This document shows positions 57,994-64,000 of a stretch of DNA of 64,000 nucleotides, piece after piece (the first letter of the stretch is position 1; every line of letters starts with the position of its first letter). Origin of the DNA: Flavobacteriaceae bacterium (lineage in GTDB: Bacteria > Bacteroidota > Bacteroidia > Flavobacteriales > Flavobacteriaceae); NCBI GenBank assembly GCA_024638165.1, contig JAHEKV010000004.1:96703-160702 (forward strand), in the 5' to 3' direction. Both the position numbers and the translations under genes were made by a program. The notes under the pieces are model-generated. The model made no database searches, was not told where the DNA came from, and saw only the letters and a program-made list of their open reading frames with translations.

Positions 57994-59330
57994 TGGAAAG
58001 TAGGGGTAAAGCTGCGTTTTATACACTCGGGTGTAAGTTGAACTTTTCAGAGACTTCAACACTCGCACGTTCCTTAGAAAAGGAAGGGTATGAAAAGACT
58101 TCTTTTGAGGAACAGGCAGATGTTTATGTGATCAATACTTGTTCGGTAACAGAAAACGCCGATAAGAAGTTTAAATCTATTGCTAGACAAGCGCATAAAA
58201 CCAACCCAGAGGCACTAATTATAGCTGTTGGATGTTACGCTCAATTGAAACCGCAAGAGTTAGCTGCGGTGGATGGAGTAGATATGGTACTCGGAGCTAA
58301 GGAAAAGTTTGAATTACCTGCATTTCTGAACGATTTACTCCAAGATCAATCTAGAGATTCTGCCGTTATTCACGCTTGTGAAATTGATGAGACTGATTTT
58401 TATGTAGGGAGTTATGCGACTTCTGAACGAACCCGTGCCTTCTTGAAGGTTCAGGATGGATGCGATTATCCGTGCACTTATTGTACCATCCCAATGGCAA
58501 GAGGAATTTCTCGAAGTGACACGCTAGAAAATGTGATTAACAATGCACGCGAAATCGCTGCGCAGGATATTAAAGAAATTGTTCTTACCGGTGTAAATAT
58601 TGGTGATTACGGTAAAGGGGAATACGGGAATAAGCGGCATGAACACACCTTTTTAGAGCTGATTCAAGCCTTAGATAAGGTGGAGGGCATTGCACGATTA
58701 CGGATTTCTTCGATCGAACCGAATTTGCTCAGTAACGATACCATAGCATTTGTTTCAAAGAGTAAAAACTTTGTTCCTCACTTTCATATACCCTTGCAAA
58801 GTGGCTCAGATCAGATTCTGAAATTAATGCGTCGACGTTATTTGACGAGTCTATACACAGACCGTGTAAATCAGATAAGGCAACAACTTCCCGATGCTTG
58901 TATCGGCGTGGATGTTATTATTGGCTTTCCTGGTGAAACTGAAGAACGGTTTTTGGAAACCTATCGTTATTTAGCTGATTTAGATATTTCATATCTACAT
59001 GTATTCACCTACTCTGAGAGAGAAAATACCTTAGCAGCTACCATGGAAGGGGTTGTAGAGATGTCGGTTCGAAAGAAGCGATCAAAAATGCTTCGAGCAT
59101 TATCGGCACGAAAGCGAAGAGAATTCTATAATTCGCAAGTAGGTAAATTCAAGCAAGTTCTTTTTGAAAAGGATATTCAGAAGGGGTACCTAGAAGGTTT
59201 TACCGAGAACTATCTACGTGTGCGATATCCTTGGAATCCTGAATTGGCCAACAAGGTCTGTTACGGTGAAATCATCGAAATTGATGACGAAGGATTTGCT
59301 CGATTCAGAATCGAGACGGTAGAAGACTAA
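57993..59330 (+). CDS. mtaB: tRNA t6A37 methylthiotransferase MtaB
   Basis: Radical-SAM enzyme that converts t6A37 to ms2t6A37 in tRNAs reading ANN codons. The 445 residues start at a GTG overlapping the previous stop. The N-terminal UPF0004 domain carries YTLGCKLNFSET, INTCSVTENADKKFKS and AVGCYAQLKP (three cysteines of the auxiliary cluster); the radical-SAM core has DGCDYPCTYCTIPMARG with CxxxCxxC; a TRAM domain ends it. The TLGCKxN opening and motif set are of the MtaB/YqeV group rather than MiaB or RimO. The 3' end overlaps the convergent GNAT gene by 4 nt. Confidence 0.93.
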   Translation: MESRGKAAFYTLGCKLNFSETSTLARSLEKEGYEKTSFEEQADVYVINTCSVTENADKKFKSIARQAHKTNPEALIIAVGCYAQLKPQELAAVDGVDMVLGAKEKFELPAFLNDLLQDQSRDSAVIHACEIDETDFYVGSYATSERTRAFLKVQDGCDYPCTYCTIPMARGISRSDTLENVINNAREIAAQDIKEIVLTGVNIGDYGKGEYGNKRHEHTFLELIQALDKVEGIARLRISSIEPNLLSNDTIAFVSKSKNFVPHFHIPLQSGSDQILKLMRRRYLTSLYTDRVNQIRQQLPDACIGVDVIIGFPGETEERFLETYRYLADLDISYLHVFTYSERENTLAATMEGVVEMSVRKKRSKMLRALSARKRREFYNSQVGKFKQVLFEKDIQKGYLEGFTENYLRVRYPWNPELANKVCYGEIIEIDDEGFARFRIETVED

Positions 59331-59623
59331 ATTCGAATACCGATCGGAAGCATTCCTTGATACTTAAACTTGTTTCGTTTTAAAAATGATGCGACCTCAG
59401 GGCAGGTAGGCATCACCTTAAGTTTGCTCTCACCAATATGATCTAAGACTTTGGTTAAAAAAGCCTCCTTGAAGGAACTGGTATTTAATGAATCAGGTAC
59501 GATCAGTTTTGTTAAGAAGATCTTTCTTTCTTGAGCTGCGTATTCGATTATAGCCATTTCGCCTTCTACGCAAGCTTCGAATTGTCGTAGAAAAGAATTG
59601 TCCTTTAGTTCGAAGTCTATCAT
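59327..59623 (-). CDS. Small GNAT-like N-acetyltransferase (Acetyltransf_CG type)
   Basis: A 98-residue compact GNAT of the YjdJ/PF14542 type. It has EGEMAIIEYAAQERKIFLTK (the first strands), a short VPDS...KEAFLTKVLDHI helix in place of the full acetyl-CoA loop, and the diagnostic C-terminal LKVMPTCPEVASFLKRN with the conserved Cys-Pro. The usual RGKGxG pyrophosphate loop is not evident (it reads LNTSSFKEAFL), so CoA binding may be altered. Substrate unknown. Confidence 0.75.
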   Translation of the reverse strand: MIDFELKDNSFLRQFEACVEGEMAIIEYAAQERKIFLTKLIVPDSLNTSSFKEAFLTKVLDHIGESKLKVMPTCPEVASFLKRNKFKYQGMLPIGIRI

Positions 59624-59725
59624 GGTAGGTCGATTAGTCTTCTAAAGATACATCTTTTTGTTAAAATAGAACTAATCATCTGGTTATGAGTCTCTTTTGA
59701 AATCAGGTATCGAATGGACTGAGGA

Positions 59726-60241
59726 TTAAATTTTCTTCAATTGCTGCTGCATGAGCTTCAATTGGTCCCCTAACATCTGATTCTTATCTAGTTTTTTCGC
59801 TTCTGTGAGTAACGTCTGCGCTTCTCTCTTTCGGCGTTTTTGCATAGCGATTCCAGCCAGACTCATCTTTGCCATGGCTAAATCATGGTCCATGCTCAAA
59901 CCTAATTTAATGGCTTGCTTAAAGTGCTTTTCTGATGTTCCTAGATTCTTCTGTGCATAGATAATACCAAAAAGGTAGTGATAGTATCCTTGTTGTTTTT
60001 GAATAAGTGCTCGATTCGGGTGTTTAATTTTATTTAAAATCTTTTCAGTTCCTTCTAAATCTTGTTTACGCATTTTTAGAAAAGACCAAAGGATTAACTC
60101 GTTTCTGAAGTAGAAAAACAAGATAAGTACCGCTAGCAGGATAAAAAAGATACCATTACCAATGTTACCCTCTATGAACTGATAAATACCATAACCTAAC
60201 GAAGCTCCAGATAAAACGAGTTTGATATTCTTGTGAATCAT
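59726..60241 (-). CDS. Membrane protein with TPR-like repeats
   Basis: A 171-residue protein with two hydrophobic helices near the N-terminus (about 8-22, LVLSGASLGYGIYQF, and 28-46, NGIFFILLAVLILFFYF) followed by TPR-like helix pairs (YYHYLFGIIYAQKNLGTSEK; AMAKMSLAGIAMQKRRKREA). The cytoplasmic TPR part could bind a partner. I do not recognise a characterised family. The ATG lies 24 nt after an exact minus-strand -7 box, and the gene diverges from rpmH. Confidence 0.7.
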   Translation of the reverse strand: MIHKNIKLVLSGASLGYGIYQFIEGNIGNGIFFILLAVLILFFYFRNELILWSFLKMRKQDLEGTEKILNKIKHPNRALIQKQQGYYHYLFGIIYAQKNLGTSEKHFKQAIKLGLSMDHDLAMAKMSLAGIAMQKRRKREAQTLLTEAKKLDKNQMLGDQLKLMQQQLKKI

Positions 60242-60264
60242 GATGTCTATTATATTTGGTGAGG

Positions 60265-60272
60265 CAAATTTA
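60265..60272 (-). promoter_or_regulatory. -7 promoter box for the TPR membrane protein
   Basis: Minus strand reads TAAATTTG, an exact TAnnTTTG match, 23 nt before the ATG at 60241. A plus-strand match (TATATTTG) also occurs at 60251-60258, so this 130-nt gap is bidirectional. Confidence 0.55.
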
Positions 60273-60322
60273 AGGATTTAAATAGCTTTTAAATTTTTAG
60301 TTTTATGATTTAAAAATATCCT

Positions 60323-60330
60323 TATATTTG
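60323..60330 (+). promoter_or_regulatory. -7 promoter box for rpmH
   Basis: TATATTTG matches TAnnTTTG exactly, 40 nt before the rpmH ATG, in a very AT-rich region; the leader starts near CACCC. The -33 TTG is not obvious. Confidence 0.6.
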
Positions 60331-60370
60331 CACCCAATATTTTTAAGCTGAAACATTAAGCACTAAAGCA

Positions 60371-60529
60371 ATGAAAAGAACATTTCAACCCTCGAAGCGC
60401 AAGAGAAGAAACAAACATGGATTTAGAGAGCGTATGGCTTCTGCCAATGGGCGTAAAGTTCTTGCTAGTCGTCGTGCTAAGGGACGTAAGAAACTAACTG
60501 TATCATCAGAGCCTCGTCACAAGAAGTAA
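60371..60529 (+). CDS. rpmH: 50S ribosomal protein L34
   Basis: A 52-residue, very basic ribosomal protein, [19 protein letters not shown] followed by [20 protein letters not shown] and a short tail ([13 protein letters not shown]). The KRTFQPSxxKRxxxHGFRxRM pattern and RAKGRKxL end are diagnostic. The tail is about six residues longer than in E. coli L34 (46 aa). In many bacteria rpmH is next to dnaA and rnpA; neither is here. It is monocistronic, with a promoter box upstream and a strong terminator downstream. Confidence 0.97.
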   Translation: MKRTFQPSKRKRRNKHGFRERMASANGRKVLASRRAKGRKKLTVSSEPRHKK

Positions 60530-60560
60530 TGAAGATCTGCTGATTTACAAATAATTAATT

Positions 60561-60591
60561 AGGTGTTACTTTTGGGTAACACCTTTTTTTT
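60561..60591 (+). terminator. Terminator of rpmH
   Basis: AGGTGTTAC / GTAACACCT, a 9-bp perfect stem with a 6-nt loop, followed by seven T. It starts 31 nt after the rpmH stop and ends 31 nt before the carB ATG. Confidence 0.9.
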
Positions 60592-60622
60592 GAAATATAA
60601 CTAACGAAAGTCACCACGAAAA

Positions 60623-63475
60623 ATGCCAAAAAGACAAGATCTCAATTCAATTTTAATTATTGGTTCTGGACCTATTGTTATTGGTCAAGCCTGTGAATTT
60701 GATTATTCTGGTTCACAATCTCTTCGCTCATTAAGAGAGGATGGAATCGAAACGATCCTTATTAATTCGAATCCAGCCACTATCATGACCGACCCTTCAA
60801 TGGCTGATCACGTCTATTTAAAGCCACTGAATACCAAATCAATTATTGAGATCCTTAAAGCGCACCCAAACATTGATGCTGTTTTGCCAACCATGGGAGG
60901 GCAAACTGCACTGAACTTATGTATTGAGGCTGACGAGAAGGGTATTTGGAAAGACTTTGGAGTTGAGATTATTGGTGTTGATATTGACGCTATTCAGATT
61001 ACTGAAGATCGTGAGAAATTTCGCGATTTGATGCAAAAGATCGATATAGGAATGCCTCCTCAAGCTTCAGCTAACTCATTCTTGAAAGGTAAAGAGATCG
61101 CTCAAGAATTTGGATTTCCGCTTTGTGTTAGAGCTTCTTTTACCCTTGGTGGTGCCGGAGCATCGATTATTTATGACCCAGAGAAATTCGACAAGCAGTT
61201 GAGTTACGGTTTAGAGATTTCTCCGATTCATGAGGTAATGATTGATAAGGCTCTCATTGGATGGAAAGAATATGAACTAGAACTCCTTAGAGATAAGAAC
61301 AACAATGTTGTTATTATCTGTACGATCGAGAATATGGATCCGATGGGAATTCACACGGGGGATTCTATTACCGTTGCTCCGGCAATGACGCTATCTGATC
61401 GCACTTTCCAGCGCATGCGTGACATGGCTATCAAGATGATGCGAAATATCGGAGACTTTGCAGGAGGTTGTAACGTACAGTTTGCAGTGAGCCCTGACGA
61501 TGCAGAAGATATTATAGCCATCGAGATTAACCCTCGTGTTTCTAGATCTTCAGCGCTAGCTTCAAAAGCCACAGGATACCCAATTGCAAAAATTGCTACG
61601 AAATTGGCCATTGGCTATACGCTTGATGAATTACAGAATCAGATTACGGGTACGACTTCAGCCTTATTCGAACCAACGCTAGATTACGTTATTGTAAAAA
61701 TTCCGAGATGGAACTTTGATAAATTCGAAGGTGCTGATCGAGCTCTAGGACTTCAAATGAAATCGGTAGGAGAGGTAATGGGTATCGGAAGAAGCTTTCA
61801 AGAAGCATTGCATAAGGCTACCCAGTCGCTTGAAATCAAGCGCAACGGCTTAGGAGCTGATGGTAAAGGGTACACGAACTACGATGAAATTATACAGAAA
61901 CTTACGGTAGCTAGTTGGGACCGTGTCTTCGTTATTTACGATGCACTTCAATTGGGTATTCCTTTAGAGCGAATTCACGAGATTACTAAAATTGACCGCT
62001 GGTTCTTACGTCAATACGAGGAACTTTATCTATTAGAAAAAGAAATCTCTAAACACACTATCGACACCCTTACTCGCGACTTACTTCTTGAGGCGAAACA
62101 AAAAGGGTTTGCAGATCGTCAGATTGCTCATATGCTTGATTGCCTTGAAAGCCAAGTTTACCAAAAGCGTGAAGATCTTGGAGTGAAACGTGTATATAAA
62201 CTGGTAGATACCTGTGCTGCTGAGTTTGAAGCTCAAACTCCCTACTATTACTCGACCTTCGAGGCAAGTCTTAGAAATGCTGACGGAGAAACTTATGTTT
62301 CTAATGAATCTGTAGTGACCGACCGCAAGAAAGTAGTTGTTTTAGGATCGGGTCCGAACCGTATTGGTCAAGGAATTGAATTTGACTATTGTTGTGTTCA
62401 CGGAGTCTTAGCCGCTGCTGAGTGTGATTATGAGACGATCATGATTAACTGTAATCCAGAGACGGTTTCAACCGATTTTGATACAGCAGATAAATTATAT
62501 TTCGAGCCTATTTTTTGGGAACACATCTATGACATTATCAAGCACGAGAAGCCCGAAGGGGTCATCGTTCAGTTAGGAGGTCAAACGGCATTGAAACTGG
62601 CAGAAAAATTAGAGCGATACGGAGTGAAGATTATCGGTACAAGTTTCTCTGCTCTTGATTTAGCAGAAGACCGTGGTAGTTTCTCTACACTCCTAAAAGA
62701 TAATAATATTCCTTACCCTAAGTTTGGTGTGGCTGAAAATGCAGAAGAAGCGTTACAGCTTGCCGATGAGTTAGGATTCCCACTTCTGGTGCGACCTTCA
62801 TATGTACTTGGAGGACAGGGAATGAAAATTGTGATTAATAAGAAAGAGTTAGAGGCTCATGTAGTTGATTTGCTTCGCAGTATTCCAAATAACAAACTGC
62901 TTTTAGATCATTATTTAGATGGAGCGATTGAAGCTGAGGCGGATGCTATTTGCGATGGTGAAGATGTCTACATCATTGGTATTATGGAACATATCGAACC
63001 TTGTGGAATTCACTCGGGAGACTCGAATGCTACATTACCTCCCTTTAACCTAGGAGAGTTCGTAATGCAGCAGATTAAGGATCATACACGAAAGATTGCT
63101 CTAGCACTTAATACCGTTGGGCTAATCAATATTCAATTCGCCGTAAAAGACGATACCGTATACATCATCGAAGCGAATCCACGTGCTTCTAGAACGGTTC
63201 CTTTCATTTCAAAGGCATATGGAGAGCCCTATGTTAACTATGCGACCAAAGTAATGCTAGGTGAAAAGAAAATCAGTGACTTTAATTTTAATCCTCAACT
63301 AAACGGTTACGCGATCAAACAGCCTGTATTCTCGTTCAATAAATTCCCAAATGTCAATAAGAATTTGGGTCCTGAAATGAAAAGTACAGGAGAGAGTATC
63401 TTGTTTATTGATGATCTTAAAGATGACGCTTTCTACGACCTATATACGCGTAGAAAAATGTATCTATCGAAATAA
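60623..63475 (+). CDS. carB: Carbamoyl-phosphate synthase large subunit without allosteric domain
   Basis: Makes carbamoyl phosphate for pyrimidine and arginine synthesis from bicarbonate, ATP and ammonia passed from CarA. It has 950 residues against 1073 in E. coli. The first ATP-grasp half (about 1-400: ILIIGSGPIVIGQACEFDYS; PTMGGQTALNLC; RASFTLGGAGASIIYD; EINPRVSRSSALASKATGYP), the helical oligomerisation region (about 400-550) and the second ATP-grasp half (VLGSGPNRIGQGIEFDYCCV; QLGGQTALKLA; RPSYVLGGQGMKIV; EANPRASRTVPFISK) are complete. The protein ends at DLYTRRKMYLSK, so the C-terminal MGS-like domain that binds UMP and ornithine is absent. carA is not in the window. Confidence 0.96.
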   Translation: MPKRQDLNSILIIGSGPIVIGQACEFDYSGSQSLRSLREDGIETILINSNPATIMTDPSMADHVYLKPLNTKSIIEILKAHPNIDAVLPTMGGQTALNLCIEADEKGIWKDFGVEIIGVDIDAIQITEDREKFRDLMQKIDIGMPPQASANSFLKGKEIAQEFGFPLCVRASFTLGGAGASIIYDPEKFDKQLSYGLEISPIHEVMIDKALIGWKEYELELLRDKNNNVVIICTIENMDPMGIHTGDSITVAPAMTLSDRTFQRMRDMAIKMMRNIGDFAGGCNVQFAVSPDDAEDIIAIEINPRVSRSSALASKATGYPIAKIATKLAIGYTLDELQNQITGTTSALFEPTLDYVIVKIPRWNFDKFEGADRALGLQMKSVGEVMGIGRSFQEALHKATQSLEIKRNGLGADGKGYTNYDEIIQKLTVASWDRVFVIYDALQLGIPLERIHEITKIDRWFLRQYEELYLLEKEISKHTIDTLTRDLLLEAKQKGFADRQIAHMLDCLESQVYQKREDLGVKRVYKLVDTCAAEFEAQTPYYYSTFEASLRNADGETYVSNESVVTDRKKVVVLGSGPNRIGQGIEFDYCCVHGVLAAAECDYETIMINCNPETVSTDFDTADKLYFEPIFWEHIYDIIKHEKPEGVIVQLGGQTALKLAEKLERYGVKIIGTSFSALDLAEDRGSFSTLLKDNNIPYPKFGVAENAEEALQLADELGFPLLVRPSYVLGGQGMKIVINKKELEAHVVDLLRSIPNNKLLLDHYLDGAIEAEADAICDGEDVYIIGIMEHIEPCGIHSGDSNATLPPFNLGEFVMQQIKDHTRKIALALNTVGLINIQFAVKDDTVYIIEANPRASRTVPFISKAYGEPYVNYATKVMLGEKKISDFNFNPQLNGYAIKQPVFSFNKFPNVNKNLGPEMKSTGESILFIDDLKDDAFYDLYTRRKMYLSK

Positions 63476-63497
63476 GAAACCCTATTCAACAATAAGA

Positions 63498-64000
63498 TTA
63501 AAGAGGCCAGTCGTGGTGAAAAATACCCGGCTGGTCTTTTCTTTCATAGGTGTGTGACCCAAAGAAATCTCTTTGCGCTTGCACCATATTTACCGGCAGA
63601 TCTGAACAGTGTAGCGTGTCATAGTAACTTAAATTACTTGAAAGTGTTCCGATAGGTAAGGCATATTTCACGCCAGATAAAACGAGTTCTCTTAACCCTT
63701 CAACGGCTTCATTTAAAGCCGATTTGAAGTGAGTAGATTCAAACAAATGTATGATAGACTCATTTTCAAAACTTGTTGCTAAATCACCCAACATTCTCGA
63801 TTGAATTATACAACCCCCGCGCCAAAGCTTAATAACACTCACTAGGTCGATTTGATAATCATAAACCTTAGAGGCTTCACTAATTTGTTGCAATCCTTGA
63901 GCATATGCGATGGCGAAGCTTGCGTATAATGCCTTTTCTGCATGTTCAACCAGTGTATTGAAATCAATCTTTTCTAGATGAGGCTTACTACCTGATAGTT
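63498..64000 (-). CDS. gnd: 6-phosphogluconate dehydrogenase, C-terminal part
   Basis: NADP/NAD-dependent oxidative decarboxylation of 6-phosphogluconate in the pentose phosphate pathway. The minus-strand frame is open from the window edge to the TAA at 63498-63500, so the N-terminal Rossmann domain is outside. Visible residues include LSGSKPHLEKIDFNTLV, the all-helical domain ALYASFAIAYAQGLQQISEA, VIKLWRGGCIIQSRML and the C-terminal tail motifs AQRDFFGSHTYERKDQPG and FHHDWPL, which reaches into the partner's active site. There is no start codon in the window. Its last codons overlap the likely carB terminator hairpin. Confidence 0.93.
   Translation of the reverse strand, partial: LSGSKPHLEKIDFNTLVEHAEKALYASFAIAYAQGLQQISEASKVYDYQIDLVSVIKLWRGGCIIQSRMLGDLATSFENESIIHLFESTHFKSALNEAVEGLRELVLSGVKYALPIGTLSSNLSYYDTLHCSDLPVNMVQAQRDFFGSHTYERKDQPGIFHHDWPL
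63500..63541 (+). terminator. Probable carB terminator inside the gnd 3' coding end
   Basis: AAAGAGGCCAG / CTGGTCTTT form a stem with one bulged base and one G-T pair, with a loop of about 20 nt, followed by TTTTCTTTC on the plus strand. It starts 25 nt after the carB stop and lies within the last codons of the convergent gnd gene. Confidence 0.5.

Noticed and set aside
60242..60370. oriC next to rpmH
   Set aside because: No dnaA, rnpA or yidC nearby and I saw no cluster of TTATCCACA-type DnaA boxes; the gap is AT-rich because it holds divergent promoters.

Overview
This 64 kb window looks like ordinary chromosome from a member of the Bacteroidota, most likely the Flavobacteriia (order Flavobacteriales). 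Four things point that way. Promoters repeatedly carry the TAnnTTTG -7 box of the Bacteroidota primary sigma factor, and start codons lack Shine-Dalgarno sequences. The protein families are typical of the group: DUF721 next to RecF, an enlarged LepB, DUF5683 with ParAB/DapB/LepB, a GlmU-like PF13562 nucleotidyltransferase, a CarB without its allosteric domain and a reversed-order FadB fusion. The gene order recF / TPR / ribH / mutL / rhomboid pair / WbqC / lepB / dapB / parB / parA is one I associate with flavobacteria. Coding density is very high. No rRNA, CRISPR array, prophage, transposase or defence island is visible.

Layout. 1-8.8 kb (minus): a bifunctional ppGpp synthetase/hydrolase cut by the window edge, a SpoU rRNA methyltransferase, two tandem amidohydrolase-like exported proteins, a lipoprotein fusing cyclophilin and FKBP, and a DHH phosphoesterase. 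8.9-16.8 kb: a PhoD-like lipoprotein, ndk, DUF721-recF (minus), then a plus-strand run TPR-ribH-small membrane protein-mutL-two rhomboid proteases. 16.7-23.0 kb (minus): WbqC, lepB, dapB, DUF5683, parB, parA, a DivIC/FtsB protein and udk. 23.1-26.2 kb: anmK and murQ are divergent and together recycle anhydro-MurNAc; a sugar dehydrogenase-like lipoprotein follows. 26.2-26.6 kb: a tRNA-Pro(GGG) gene, its terminator and an unusual set of inverted and direct repeats. 26.6-30.9 kb: DUF2911, rhodanese, trxB, DUF4442, a small unknown protein, oxyR and a PaiB-like flavoprotein.

31-46.3 kb (minus) is a long fatty-acid and peptide degradation block. fadD has its own terminator. It is followed by a MarR repressor gene preceded by a perfect 30-bp palindrome, then FadB-like, thiolase and acyl-CoA dehydrogenase genes. 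These run with overlapping ends into a PLP decarboxylase, M28 and M1 peptidases and a large sortilin/BNR-type exported protein. 46.3-56.3 kb (minus): purL, an RsmB-type methyltransferase, an MsbA-like ABC exporter, a phosphohexose mutase, a GT2 glycosyltransferase and DUF4199. 56.4-64 kb: rpmE2 (zinc-free L31), the GlmU-like protein, mtaB, a small GNAT, a TPR membrane protein, rpmH (52 aa), carB and the C-terminal part of gnd, cut by the window edge.

I did not find a clearly new multi-gene system. The points most worth checking are the MarR palindrome and the operon behind it, the hairpin-forming repeats beside tRNA-Pro, the loss of metal-ligand motifs in the amidohydrolase pair, the degenerate nuclease motifs of MutL, and a probable leaderless murQ transcript.
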